Assembly: GCF_014171595.1 (NCBI RefSeq)
Contig: NZ_CP050451.1
Span: forward strand, 3,038,001 to 3,102,000
Length of the DNA: 64,000 nucleotides
From: Massilia sp. Se16.2.3
GTDB lineage: Bacteria > Pseudomonadota > Gammaproteobacteria > Burkholderiales > Burkholderiaceae_D
Direction of reading: 5' to 3'
Shown here: in pieces, positions 18,821 to 30,026 of the stretch
Numbering within the stretch: the stretch's first letter is position 1
How the letters are laid out: the number at the start of each line of letters is the position of its first letter
The notes under the pieces: model-generated
Told to the model about the DNA's origin: nothing
Databases searched by the model: none
What the model saw: the letters and a program-made list of their open reading frames with translations, nothing else
Translations under genes and position numbers: made by a program

Positions 18821-20191
18821 TCACCCGTGGCTGTGCTTCACAGGCTTGCGTACTGACACCGCGCCAGTCGGGGCGGCCTGGCCGTTTCCGGGCGCTTGCG
18901 GCGCCGGCGGCAGTTCCCCGGTCCACTCGCGCGCGACGGTCCCGGCGGGATGCTGGTACCAGCCCGGGTCGCGGTAGTCTCCGCGCGCCAGGCCCTGGCG
19001 CACCTTCAGCGTCGTGAACATCCCGCCCATTTCCAGGTTGCCGAAGGGCCCGCGCCCGCTCATCATCGGCAGCGTGTTTTCCGGCAGCGGCATCTTCATG
19101 TCGCCCATCGAGCCGCCTTTTTCGCCCATCACCATGTAGCCCGGGATCAGGTCGTTGATCTTCTTCGCCACGCCGCGGTGGTCGACGCCGATCAGGTTCG
19201 GCACGTCGTGCCCCATGGCGTTCATCGTGTGGTGCGACTTGTGGCAGTGGAAGGCCCAGTCGCCCGGGTTGTCGGCCACGAACTCGATGGCGCGCATCTG
19301 GCCGACACCGATGTCCACGCTCACCTCCGGCCAGCGCGCCTCGGGCCGCACCCAGCCGCCGTCGGTGCCGGCGACCTCGAAGCGGTGCCCGTGCAGGTGG
19401 ATCGGGTGGTTCGTCATCGTCAGGTTGCCGACGCGGATGCGGACCCGCTCGCCCAAAGTGGCCACGAGCGGGTCGATGCCGGGGAAGACACGGCTGTTGA
19501 AGGTCCACAGGTTAAAGTCGAGCATGGTGTTGGTGCGTGGCGTGTAGCTGCCCGGCTCGATGTCGTAGGCGCCCAGCAGCATCACGTAATCGCGCCCGAC
19601 CGCATGCTGGCGGATGTCCTTCGGATGCGTGACCCAGAAACCCATCATCCCCATTGCCATCTGCTGCATTTCATCCGCATGCGGGTGGTACATGAAGGTG
19701 CCGGCATGGCGCGCGACGAATTCGTAGACGAAGGTCTTGCCGGGTGCGATGCCGGGCTGGGTGAGACCGGTAACCCCATCCATCCCGCAGGGCAGGATCT
19801 GGCCATGCCAGTGGATGCTGGTGTGCTCGGGCAGCTTGTTGGTAACAAAAATGCGCACCCGGTCGCCCTCGACCACTTCGATCGTCGGGCCCGGGCTCTG
19901 GCCGTTGTAGCCCCACAGGTTGGCCTGCATGCCGGGTGCGAGTTCGCGCACGACGGGTTCGGCCACCAGGTGGAATTCCTTGACGCCGTCCTTCATGCGC
20001 CAGGGCAGGGTCCAGCCGTTGAGGGTGACGACCGGGTTGTAGGGACGGCCATTGGGCGGCGCCAGCGGCGCGGCGGTGGCGCCGGACGCCTGGGTCGGGG
20101 CTTCCGGCAGCGTGGCGGCGCCGGCCTTGCTGACCTGGGCGGCGCCCACCAGCGCGGCGGCGCCGCCGAGGAATGTGCGACGTGATGTCAT
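18821..20191 (-). CDS. Tat-exported multicopper oxidase
   Basis: A 456-residue protein with a twin-arginine-like leader (TSRRTFLGGAAALVG). The copper ligand motifs are all present and in order: HWHG, HPHADE, HPIHLHGH, and HCHKSHH with a nearby HTM. Methionine-rich stretches (MQQMAMGMMGF, GDMKMPLPENTLPMM) are typical of copper-tolerance oxidases that oxidise periplasmic Cu(I). The C-terminus ends in VKHSHG. Its ATG overlaps the stop of the TolC-like gene (ATGA at 20188-20191). It is the last gene of a four-gene minus-strand copper operon. Confidence 0.9.
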   Translation of the reverse strand: MTSRRTFLGGAAALVGAAQVSKAGAATLPEAPTQASGATAAPLAPPNGRPYNPVVTLNGWTLPWRMKDGVKEFHLVAEPVVRELAPGMQANLWGYNGQSPGPTIEVVEGDRVRIFVTNKLPEHTSIHWHGQILPCGMDGVTGLTQPGIAPGKTFVYEFVARHAGTFMYHPHADEMQQMAMGMMGFWVTHPKDIRQHAVGRDYVMLLGAYDIEPGSYTPRTNTMLDFNLWTFNSRVFPGIDPLVATLGERVRIRVGNLTMTNHPIHLHGHRFEVAGTDGGWVRPEARWPEVSVDIGVGQMRAIEFVADNPGDWAFHCHKSHHTMNAMGHDVPNLIGVDHRGVAKKINDLIPGYMVMGEKGGSMGDMKMPLPENTLPMMSGRGPFGNLEMGGMFTTLKVRQGLARGDYRDPGWYQHPAGTVAREWTGELPPAPQAPGNGQAAPTGAVSVRKPVKHSHG

Positions 20192-21602
20192 TGTGCGTGT
20201 TCCTTGTCGTGCGAATGTTGGGTGGTCGGGGCGGCAGGCGCAGGCGGGGCAGCCATCGCCGGCCCGAGCGGCCCGCCGAGCGCCTCCTCGAGGTCGGCCT
20301 CGGCGCGCCAGTAGCCCTCCAGCGCACCGATGTAGGCGTTGACGGCGCCGGCCTGCTCGCGTGCATCGGCCAGCAGTTCGAATGTACTGGCGAGCATGCC
20401 GTTATAGCGCAGCAGGGTCTCGTGCGAGATCTGCTTCCTGAGCGGCAGGACGGCGTCGCGGTAGTGGCGCGCCAGGTCCCGGCGGCGCGATAGCCCGGTA
20501 GCGCTCGCGCGCCTGGCTGCGCGCCCTCACCGCGGTGTCGGCGACCTGGCGCAGCGACTGCATGTAGAGGGCTTCGGCCCGCGCCACGCGTGCGCCGCCC
20601 CAGTCGAACAGCGGCAGTTCCAGCGCGATCTCGTAGCCGCGTGCGCGTGGCTCGCCGGTTTCGCGTTTGGTCTCGACGCCCAAGTCGAGCACGTTCACGA
20701 AGCGCGTGGTGCGCGTCAAGCCCAGGCTGGCGGCCAGGCTGGCGCTTGCCTCGCGCGCGGCCTGCACGTCGAGCCGGCGTGACAGTGCCAGGCGCTCGGG
20801 TTCCCTGGGGATCGAGCGGCGCCGCCGGCAGGTCGGGCAGGCGCTCGGGCAGGGTGAAGGAGGTGTCCTGACCCCACATGCCCAGCTGCCGCGTCAGCGC
20901 TTCGCGCGCGGCGACGGCTTCCTGGCGGGCGCGGGTCAGGCTCGCGCTGGCTTCGGCATAGAACACCTGCTCGCGCGCTTCGTCGAGTTGACTGGCATTG
21001 CCGGAGCGTGCCATCCGCCCCATCAGCTCGGCACTGGCGTCGGCCGCGGCATTCACCCGGCGCGCATAGTCTTCGCGCTGGCGCGCGGCCACCGCCTCGA
21101 CCCAGGCGCGCCGGGTTTCATAGGCGTGTTTTTCGATTTCCAGGCCGACCGCCAGCTTGGCTTCCTCGAAGCGCCGCCTTTCCATGCGCGTCGACAGCGG
21201 CAGGGTCAATGCCTCCAGCAGGCCAAAGCTGAGCGAGCGTTCGATGTCGACGACCCCGCCGCCAGCCAGGCGCTTGAACCCGAAGGAGGGATTCTGCAGC
21301 CGCGCCGCCTGCGCCAGCTCGGCCTGGGCGATGCCGACCTTCCAGTAGCTCGCCTGCAGGCCCGGATGGTTCAGGAGGGCGATGCGCACGGCGGCATCCT
21401 GGTCGAGCGGCCGTGCCAGCAGTGCCCGCACCGTGTCGGCCACTTGCCGCTCGTCGGCCGGGTTGCGCGCCAGGACCGGCTGCAGGTTGGCGCGCGTGCG
21501 CGCGGCGTCGGCAACGGTGTCGAAGCCGCCGTCGGGCGTCACGCTGGCGCAGCCGGCCAGCAGCAGGGCGCCGACGAGCGTGGAAAGCGCCGCGCGCGTC
21601 AC
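20188..21602 (-). CDS. TolC-family outer-membrane efflux lipoprotein, frameshifted
   Basis: Begins at GTG 21602 (MTRAALSTLVGALLLAGCAS) with lipobox LAGC, like NodT/CusC-type outer-membrane factors. The GTGA overlap with the previous gene's stop supports this start. The coiled-coil hairpins of a TolC protein follow: ARPLDQDAAVRIALLNHPGL, AQAARLQNPSFGFKRL, then YEIALELPLFDWGGARVARAEALYMQSLRQVA and QISHETLLRYNGMLASTFELL. Frame changes are near 20810 and 20480. Length over the frames is about 470 residues, normal for the family. No inner-membrane pump or adaptor is adjacent, so the substrate (probably copper) is inferred from context. Confidence 0.8.
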
Positions 21603-22421
21603 GGCTGCGCTCCATGGGCATGTGCGCCGCCAGCGGCCGGCGAGCATGTCGACGCGCTCGCCATGTCTTTGCCAGCGCAGCAGCCGGACTGGCAGCAATC
21701 GGGCTTGCAGCAACCGTCTGCGCAGCATCCGTTCGAAGCGCCGGCAGCTTGACCAGCCATGCACGATGGCGGTGCGGCCGCGTTCAGGGCCGCCAGTACT
21801 TCAACTGGCCCGGCCTTCTTGCAGCAGCCACCGCAGGAAGCAGCTTCGTGCGCGGCGGCCATGCGATGGGCCGCATGCGGATCGGGAGTGACGTTTGGTG
21901 CGGCCCGCGCGGCCATCCCCTGCAGCAGGCGCAGCCGCCATGCGCCGCGCCGCTTCCATGCATGGCGTGCGTGCGATGGCCGGCGTGCGGCTCGGCTGCC
22001 GCGACCGGAAGAGCGGGGGCAGCCCCGTGTGCGGTATGGGGATCCGGGAGGGGCCAGCAGCATGGCCGGCGTGCGGGTCGGGAGCGGCTGCCGAACCGTG
22101 TCCGGCATGCCCGGGGGCGGACGCCGGAGCCGGCGCAGCGGCGCCGTGGCCGGCGTGGGCATCGCCGTGACCCGCGCCGCCCATGGTCAGCATCATCGAA
22201 TTCGTGGCCCCGACGATGCGGTTCTGTTCGCGCCAGCCGCGATCCGGGCTGGCGGCGGCTGCGGCAGGTGCGCGGTAGCGGGCGGCGTCGACGTAGCGGA
22301 CGGCGGGGACCTGGGCGTCGGCCGCGGCGGCTGGAATCGACGGCTGGGCGGGTGCGGCGTGGGCAGCGGCCGCCAGCAGGCAGGGCGCGGCCACGCGGAA
22401 AAGCGTGCGTGCGAAAGTCAT
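21599..22421 (-). CDS. Exported His/Cys-rich protein of the copper operon, frameshifted
   Basis: Starts MTFARTLFRVAAPCLLAAAAHAAPA, a Sec signal peptide. RYVDAARYR and WREQNRIVGATNSMMLTMGG follow, then a run of metal-binding repeats (GHGDAHAGHG, HAGHGSAAAPDPHAGH). Near 22050 the His-rich reading moves to another frame (DPHTAHG, EPHAGHRTHAMHGSG, HGGCACC). It moves again near 21920 to DPHAAHRMAAAHEAASCGGCCKK and a Cys-rich tail with ADGCCKPDCCQSGCCAG. The exact protein is uncertain because of these indels. It could also be two proteins. Binding of copper in the periplasm is inferred from composition and from its place between copper genes. The stop overlaps the TolC start. Confidence 0.6.
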
Positions 22422-22500
22422 GACATCCTCGTGTGAGACGATTGGTACGGCCGCGCGTGCGCTGACAGCGCAGCCACGGGCGGAGCGAACGGCAGGAGAA

Positions 22501-22913
22501 TCAGGCGACGGGGAGGCGGGGAGGTCGTTCGGGCAGGGCCAGGTCGACCGAAGGCACGTCGCCGTCGGCGAAGGGCACCGTCCAGGCCGGCGGCGCGTGC
22601 ACCGCGAGCGCCGGCAGGGGGGAGCCGGGACAATGGCGGCGCCGATCGAGCAGGCCGCGCAGGCGCTGCACTTGCCGGCGCCATGATGGGTGCCGGCAGC
22701 GTCGTCGTGCATGGCGGCCATGGCGGCGTGATCCATGCCAGTGGCCATTGCCTGCATGTGCTCCGCATGCGCATCGCCGTGCGGGGCGGCAGCGGCAACC
22801 GTACGCGCGCCGTGGCCCGCTGCGCAGCCGAGCATGGCCGCCGAGGCGAAGCCCGGAAAGGGCAGCGCCAGCAGGACGAGCCAGACGATCAGTGTACGCA
22901 GGGTGGTGTTCAC
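22501..22913 (-). CDS. Small exported Met/His/Cys protein (DUF2946-like)
   Basis: About 136 residues starting MNTTLRTLIVWLVLLALPFPG, with a signal or membrane helix. It continues into AEHMQAMATGMDHAAMAAMHDD, a Met/His-rich segment, and GKCSACAACSIGAA. A one-base indel in a C run near 22617 shifts to the frame ending DVPSVDLALPERPPRLPVA (stop 22501-22503). This layout (leader, CxxC, short proline-rich end) resembles DUF2946-type proteins often found in copper clusters; the family name is tentative. First gene of the minus-strand copper operon. Confidence 0.55.
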
Positions 22914-23030
22914 CGGATTATTCTAGCACGCGCCGGCAAAGCGAAACCCGGCGGTTGCCAGCGTCAATACGGGCTGTTACTATCTTGCTTTTTAGATAAT
23001 CCGCATTCGGAAAGAAGCGAGGACGCCCGC

Positions 23031-23447
23031 ATGGCCTGGATTGCCCAGCTCTTGTTTCCGCGCCGCAGGAGAAACCGGCGCGAGCTGGCCGCGCGGGCCA
23101 TGGAAGTGGTCGCGCGGGTGCTGTTCGACGTCGGCGTCGACCGTTTTCGCAAGGGTTCCCTGCTGGTCGACGCCGAATTCCGCGTGCGTTTCGTCAGCGG
23201 CGACGTCCCCGGGCCCGTCCTTGCCGCCGTCCAGGTCGCCAGCCTGGCACAGGCGCGCGCGCGCCTGCCTCTTGAGCTCGACCGGTCGCCGCTGGGCGCG
23301 GCGCTGCTGAAACGGCGCGTGGCGCTGGTGGTGCAGGAGTGGCTGGGCTGCGTGCTGGCCCAGTCCGCCGAGCTGCGCGCGCGCTGCCGGCGCGGCGTCA
23401 GCCGGTGCTTCTGCGGAAGGCCGCGGCCTCGAAATAGACCCGGCTGA
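23031..23447 (+). CDS. Hypothetical protein
   Basis: A 138-codon frame starting MAWIAQLLFPRRRRNRRELA. The middle has balanced hydrophobic content (EVVARVLFDVGVDRFRKGSLL, EFRVRFVSGDV). The end (CRRGVSRCFCGRPRPRNRPG) overlaps the converging transporter by 50 bases and looks spurious, so the true stop is probably near 23400 after an unseen indel. No family recognised. It diverges from the copper operon; AT-rich DNA at 22970-23000 probably holds its promoter. Confidence 0.45.
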   Translation: MAWIAQLLFPRRRRNRRELAARAMEVVARVLFDVGVDRFRKGSLLVDAEFRVRFVSGDVPGPVLAAVQVASLAQARARLPLELDRSPLGAALLKRRVALVVQEWLGCVLAQSAELRARCRRGVSRCFCGRPRPRNRPG

Positions 23448-24342
23448 TCGCGGGGTCGAAGGCGGCCACCGTCGCCTGCAGGCGCTCGATCGCCACGTCC
23501 ACCTCGTCGATGCGCATGCCGCGCCGGAAGCGCACGGCGGCCGTCAGCAGCACGTCGTCCGGCCCCAGCTGCATCGTCATCAGCTGGCCGACCTTCTCGA
23601 TGTCGGGGTCTGCAGCGAACAATTCCTTCAGTTTCCCGGTCTGCTCCACGCCCACGCTTTCGCCCACCAGCAGGCCGCCCGTCTGGCGTGCCAGCGTGAA
23701 GGCCGCGCCCACCAGCAGCAGGCCGATCAGGATCGAGGCGATCGGGTCGATGGTGGGATTGGCCAGCAGTTGGCCAAGCAGGATGCCGCCGGCCGCCACG
23801 ACGATGCCGAGCAGGGCCGCCGTGTCTTCGATGAAGACCGTAAACACCGAGGCATCCTTGCTGGCCTTCACGGTCTGCCACAGCGTGGTGCCCGGCTGGC
23901 GGCTGCTGTTCAGTGCGCGCCTCGACACGTTCCAGCTGTATCCTTCGAACACGAAGGCCACGCCCAGCACGACATAGTTCCAGAACGGGTCGCCCGCCGG
24001 CGCCGGTTCGCGCAGGCTGTGGATGCCGTGGTAGATCGACAGGCCGCCGCCAAGCGAGAAGACCGACAGCGCCACGATCAGGGCCCAGAAATACACGGCC
24101 TTGCCGTAGCCGAAGGGGTGGCGCGCATCGGGCTTGCGGGCGGCGACCTTTTCGCCCACGAGCAGCAGCAGTTCGTTGCCGGTGTCGACCGCCGAGTGGA
24201 TGCCTTCGGCCAGCATCGCCGCGCTGCCGGTCAGGGCGGCGACGACGAATTTGGCGGTGGCGATGCCGAGGTTGGCGACGATGGCGGCGTAGATCACCTT
24301 GCGGCTGTCGCCCGCGGGCGGCGTTTCCTTGTTTGCGGTCAT
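23398..24342 (-). CDS. Cation diffusion facilitator (SLC30A9-like) transporter
   Basis: A 314-residue inner-membrane protein with about six helices and a C-terminal cytosolic domain. Residues from VIYAAIVANLGIATAKFVVA carry MLAEGIHSAVDTGNE, the HxxxD half of the metal site. The second half, in helix five, reads FIEDTAALLG, so the usual His is Glu as in the ZnT9/SLC30A9 branch. CDF proteins exchange Zn, Co, Fe or Mn for protons; this branch is poorly defined. It sits between the copper cluster and the acyl-CoA synthetase fusion without operon links. Confidence 0.85.
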   Translation of the reverse strand: MTANKETPPAGDSRKVIYAAIVANLGIATAKFVVAALTGSAAMLAEGIHSAVDTGNELLLLVGEKVAARKPDARHPFGYGKAVYFWALIVALSVFSLGGGLSIYHGIHSLREPAPAGDPFWNYVVLGVAFVFEGYSWNVSRRALNSSRQPGTTLWQTVKASKDASVFTVFIEDTAALLGIVVAAGGILLGQLLANPTIDPIASILIGLLLVGAAFTLARQTGGLLVGESVGVEQTGKLKELFAADPDIEKVGQLMTMQLGPDDVLLTAAVRFRRGMRIDEVDVAIERLQATVAAFDPAISRVYFEAAAFRRSTG

Positions 24343-24481
24343 GGATGAGCGGGGAGGTTCGGTTGAAGCCTAGTCTAGCCAATTCGCGGTTCTCGACGAG
24401 CGCGGCTGGAAATGACGATCGCGTCCGGGATAGCTGCGCGGTTCGCTCGTCCTCCGGCACAGCAGGCATGGCGGGGGCGGC

Positions 24482-27159
24482 ATGAGCGTACGCAACCTGA
24501 ACCGCCTGCTGGCGCCGCGTTCGGTGGCGCTCATCGGTGCTTCCGAGCAGCCGGGCAGCCTGGGCGCGACCCTGCTGCGCAACCTGGTCGCCGGCGGCTT
24601 CAAGGGCGGCATCCACCCGGTCAATCCGAAGTACACGGAGCTCGGCGGCCTGCCCGCGGTGGCAAGCGTCGCCGAACTGGACACGGCGCCGGACCTGGCC
24701 GTGATCTGCACGCCCCCGGCCACGGTGCCGGGCATCATCCGCCAGCTGGGCGAAAAGGCACGCGCGCGCGGCCGTCGTGCTCAGCGCTGGCCTGGCGGAA
24801 GCGCGCGACGAGCGCGGGCGCTCGCTCAAGCAGGTGATGCTCGACGCCGCCAACCCCTACCTGCTGCGTATCCGGGCCCGAACAGTGCCGGCCTGCTCAC
24901 GCCCGGCCTGGGCCTGAACGCGAGCGTGGCGCACAGCGGCGCGCTCGCCGGGCGCATCGCTTTCGTGTCCCAATCAGGCGCCCTGATGACCGGGGTGCTC
25001 GACTGGGCGCGCTCGCGCGGCATCGGCTTTTCGCACTTCATCGCGCTGGGCGACTCGAGCGACGTCGACCTTGGCGACGTGCTCGATTACCTGGCCAGCG
25101 ACGGCGCCACAAGCTCCATCCTGCTGTACGTCGAAAACCTGCGCTACGCGCGCAAGTTCATGTCGGCGGCGCGCGCCGCGGCGCGCAGCAAACCCACCGT
25201 GGTGCTCAAGGCCGGGCGGGTGAACGGGGGCGTACGCGCCGCCGCCAGCGAGAGCGGGGCGCTGGCCGGCATGGATGACGTCTTCGACGCCGCCATCCGC
25301 CGCGCCGGCATGCTGCGCGTGCCCACCACCGAGGGCCTGTTCGCGGCCGCCGAAACCCTGGCCCACGCCAGGCCCTTGTACGGCGAGCGCCTGGCCATCG
25401 TCGCCAACGGCGCGGGCCCGGGCGTGCTGGCGCGCGACGCCCCGGTCTGCGGCGGCGGCAGCGCCGCCGTGTTCGCGCCCGAGACGGCCGAACGCCTGGC
25501 CGCGTTGGTCCCGGCGGGCGCGGCGCCTGCCAACCCGCTGAACCTGCACGGCGGGGCCGAGCCGGAGCGCTACCGCCAGGTGCTCGAAGTATTGCTGCGC
25601 GACCCCGGGCTCGATGCGGTACTGGTGATCCATGCCCCCACCGCCACGGTCGACAGCGCCGACGTCGCCGACGCCATCGCCCCCGTTGCCCGCGCTGCCT
25701 CGCGCAACGTGCTCTCGTGCTGGCTGGGAGGCGACTCGGTGGCACCGGCACGCGCGATCGCCTCGCAGGCCGGCATGCCGACCTATGCCACGCCCGAGGA
25801 TGCCGTCGCCGGCTTCCTGCAGATCGTCCACTACCGCCAGAACCAGAACCTCCTGATGCAGGTGCCGCCCTCGGTGCCCAGCGCCCTGGCGGCCGAGCGC
25901 AGCACGGCGCGGGCACTGGTGCGCGAAGCCCCGGCGAGCGGGCGCCACCTGCTGTCCGATCCCGAGACCAAGGCCATCCTGCGCCTCTACGGCATGGCGC
26001 TGGTGGAGACCCGGCCCGCGTCCAGCGTCGAGGAGGCGGTGCTGGCCGCCCGCGGCATCGGCTTTCCCGTCGCCGTCAAAATCCTGTCGCCGGACGTGAT
26101 GCACAAGTCCGATGTGGGGGCGTGGCGCTCGACCTCGATTCCGAGGAAGCCGTGCGCGCCGCCGCGGGACGGGTGCGCAGGCGCCTGGCCGAGCTGCGCC
26201 CGGATGCGCGCTTCGAGGGTTTTTCTGTGCAGGCGATGGCGCGCCGCCCGGAAGGCCACGAGCTCATTTTGGGTGCCGCACTCGACCCCGTCTTCGGTCC
26301 GGTCATCCTGTTCGGCCAGGGCGGCATTGCCGTGCAGGTGGCGAACGACCATGCGGTGGCCTTGCCGCCGCTGAACGCGGTGCTGGCGCGCGACATGGTC
26401 GAGCGTACCCGCGTGGCGCGCCTTCTGGCCGGCTACCGCAACCGCCCGCCGGCCGACATGGACGCCATCCTGGCCGCGCTGGTGCAGGTGTCGCGGCTGG
26501 TGGCCGACATTCCGGAAATCGTCGAACTCGACATCAATCCGCTGCTGGTCGACGCCAGGGGCGCCATCGTGCTCGACGCGCGCATGCGCCTGGCGATGGC
26601 CGACCGCTCCGGCAGCACCCTCGACCGGCTGGCAATCCGCCCTTATCCGCGCGAGCTGGAGGAAACCATCGCCTGGGACGGCGGCAAGCTGCTGCTGCGT
26701 CCCGTGCGTCCCGAGGACGGGCCGGCCCACCTGCGTTTTTTCGACGCGCTCACGCCCGACGACGTGCGCTACCGGATGTTCGTGCGCATTCGCGAGCTCC
26801 AGCCCTCGCAGCTGGCGCGCTTTACCCAGATCGACTACGACCGCGAGATGGCCTTCATCGCCACCCGTCCGGGACCCGACGGCCTGCCCGAGACGCTGGG
26901 CGTGGGAAGGGTGGTGGCGGACCCCGACAATATCAGCGCCGAGTTCGCGGTGACGGTGCGCTCGGACCTGAAAGGCCTGGGGCTGGGACGGATCCTGATG
27001 GAGAAGCTGATCGCCTATTGCCGCTCGCGCGGCACCCGCGAAATCGTCGGCGAAGCGCTGCCGCAGAATAACCGCATCATCGGGCTGGTGAAGAAGCTCG
27101 GCTTCCAGGTGATGCCGGCGGGGGAAGAGGGCGTGCGTTCGTTCAAGCTGACTTTGTAA
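24482..27159 (+). CDS. Acyl-CoA synthetase (ADP-forming)-like protein fused to GNAT acetyltransferase, frameshifted
   Basis: About 890 residues. N-terminal CoA-binding domain (LLAPRSVALIGASEQPGSLG), succinyl-CoA-ligase-like domains (GPNSAG, FVSQSGALMTGVLDWA), an ATP-grasp domain (SDPETKAILRLYGM, FPVAVKILSPDVMHKSDVG, PEIVELDINPLLV) and a C-terminal GNAT domain (LLLRPVRPEDGPAHLRFFDAL, GLGLGRILMEKLI). This is the arrangement of protein lysine acetyltransferases of the Pat/Pka type and of bifunctional acetate-CoA ligases. A compensated shift lies at 24765-24870 and a single shift near 26118 before VALDLDSEEAV. Pat-type homologues acetylate acetyl-CoA synthetase; whether the ligase half is active here is unknown. 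Confidence 0.85.
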
Positions 27160-27208
27160 TGAAAGAACATTTCATTGGTGGCCGGGGGATGAAATAATGT
27201 TTCGCTCT

Positions 27209-27338
27209 CGTAGGGTGGGCTCCGCCCACGCGGAAACATCGGTTGAAAGATGGGAACGGGGCCGCGAGCTAGCAGAGGCTGCATCCGCGTGGGGCATTGA
27301 AGCCGGGGGGGGGCTTGAATGCGAAGCCCACCCTACGG
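27209..27338. repeat. GTAGGGTGGGC-type inverted-repeat element, copy 1
   Basis: The left arm starts CGTAGGGTGGGCTCCGCCCA (27209) and continues to CGCGG at 27233. The right arm ends AGCCCACCCTACGG (27325-27338). The outer ~13 bases are inverted copies and each end also folds on itself. The interior holds a further hairpin around GGCATTGAAGCC/GGCTTGAATGC. A related 163-bp element is at 35973-36135. No open frame of its own. Resembles short dispersed intergenic palindromes (REP/MITE-like). Confidence 0.7.
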
Positions 27339-27374
27339 GAGGGCGCGGGCTGTTGGAACACGACCGCAGCCACA

Positions 27375-28622
<1,248 letters not shown>

Positions 28623-28802
28623 GGAAACCTTGGAGCAAATTGAACAGCCGACAGTGTAGCCTGCCGTGCGCGTGCGAGCACGGTTTCCAGCACGCGCCTG
28701 GGCACACGACGGTCGCAAGCGCCCAGGTTCACAGATATGTCTGGCGTGCGCGGCGCCACGTGCATGCCTGGCGCACGTAGGGCGGCCGGCGGCGCTGTCC
28801 TT

Positions 28803-28960
28803 AGAGCCTATCCCGGTAGTCCGGAGTCGCTGCTGGCGCGCCTGACAAACGCGTGCTGCGTTGCTCGTCGTTGCATGGCCAGCCATGCGGCCTCCTCGCG
28901 CCTTGCCCGCGCTTGCCATGCATCGCCACCAGCTTTCCCCGGACTACCGGGATAGGCTCT
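28803..28960. repeat. 158-bp MITE-like element, copy A
   Basis: Bounded by a perfect 22-bp inverted repeat: AGAGCCTATCCCGGTAGTCC(GG) at 28803-28824 and its complement at 28939-28960. The interior is about 110 bp, GC-rich, with its own short symmetry (GCATGGCCAGCCATGC). A second copy of the same length lies inverted at 56359-56516 with only a few differences. No transposase is inside, so it is probably mobilised in trans, or it is a dispersed structured repeat. Confidence 0.85.
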
Positions 28961-29085
28961 TAGAAATCGACGAACGAAGCAAGCACGCAGCCCGTGATCG
29001 GCTTGACCGGTTCCTGGCGCCCCTGGCAGCCACCGATGACGAGACAGGCGAGGGCGATGGCGCCCCAGCGCAGGACAGGTTTCAT
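28960..29085 (-). CDS. Very small lipoprotein
   Basis: A 41-residue frame: MKPVLRWGAIALACLVIGGC followed by QGRQEPVKPITGC and a tail ending in SFVDF. The lipobox IGGC follows a good signal peptide, and RBS GGAGGAAG precedes the ATG. The TAA stop (28960-28962) touches the terminal base of the 158-bp element, so insertion of the element may have truncated or set the end of the gene. Similar tiny entericidin-like or lysis-type lipoproteins exist; no family is assigned. Confidence 0.6.
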   Translation of the reverse strand: MKPVLRWGAIALACLVIGGCQGRQEPVKPITGCVLASFVDF

Positions 29086-29144
29086 GACGCTTCCTCCTCC
29101 GACTTCATGATAGCGCGCCCCGTGCGCCACGCAAGCGCCGCACG

Positions 29145-29816
29145 TCAGAAGCGGTAGGACAGGCTGGCCCGCAATACCGGATAGACCTTGTAGTCCGATA
29201 CGTCGCCGGCCAGGCGCGCCTGTTCCTCGGCAACGTCGCTCGCCAGGCGCTGGCATACGGCGGTCGCCACCGTGCAGTTGAGGCTGCGCAGGCTGACGCG
29301 CGCCGAGCCCTGGTAATAGGCGCCCAGGTCGCCGCCGAAGCTCCAGCCGCGCTCGTCGCTCAAGGCATTGCCCCAGCCGATGCCGAGGTAGGGCGCGGCC
29401 TTGCGGAAGTCCACCTTGCCGACCAGGATGCCGACTTCGGCGATGTTGTACTGGGTGCCGTTGAGGCGGAAGGTCGACAGGCCGTTCGGCTCGGCAACGG
29501 CGTCGAAGCGCGTATTGTTATAGATGACGCCGCCCGTGAGCCGGAAGCTGCTGCCGGCGCGCGGATACCAGTCGAGCAGGGCGTCGACCGTCTGCAGCTT
29601 GCCGTCGAGGTCGTACTCGAGCTGGCCGGAACTGCGGGTGAAGTCGTGCTTGAAGTAGTTGACGCCGAGCCGGCCATTGAGCGAGGAGGCCAGCGGAAAG
29701 CTCAGGTGGGCGCCGACGCCGGTGCTGCCGGCATCGAGGCTGGCCCCGACCTGGGCCGCGGCGGGCGTGGCGGCCATGAGGCAGGCCAGCATTGCAGGAA
29801 TGAACGGATGTTTCAT
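29145..29816 (-). CDS. Outer-membrane beta-barrel protein
   Basis: A 223-residue protein with signal peptide MKHPFIPAMLACLMAATPAAAQ. It ends with an aromatic C-terminal strand (ASLSYRF), as expected for BAM-dependent barrels. Alternating strands such as GRLGVNYFKHDFTRSSGQLEY and FRLTGGVIYNNTRFDAVAEP suggest an OmpW/porin-like small barrel. Function unknown. It diverges from the His-rich exported protein at 30027 across ~210 bases. Confidence 0.75.
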   Translation of the reverse strand: MKHPFIPAMLACLMAATPAAAQVGASLDAGSTGVGAHLSFPLASSLNGRLGVNYFKHDFTRSSGQLEYDLDGKLQTVDALLDWYPRAGSSFRLTGGVIYNNTRFDAVAEPNGLSTFRLNGTQYNIAEVGILVGKVDFRKAAPYLGIGWGNALSDERGWSFGGDLGAYYQGSARVSLRSLNCTVATAVCQRLASDVAEEQARLAGDVSDYKVYPVLRASLSYRF

Positions 29817-30026
29817 GAAGACCCTCGTCGCATGACATGTCGTTGGGGTGATTCTAGCGGCGACCCTGTCGTAAGCGCACCACTGCGCCTATTCCGCGCG
29901 ACAAGTCGACGCGCCAAGTCGGCGCGCCAAGTCGGCGCAACAAGTTGTAAATGTGTGTTGCAGCGAACAAAGTTTTTACTTTGGGCCTGATACAGTACGC
30001 CTTACATGACAACGAGAGGACCTTTC

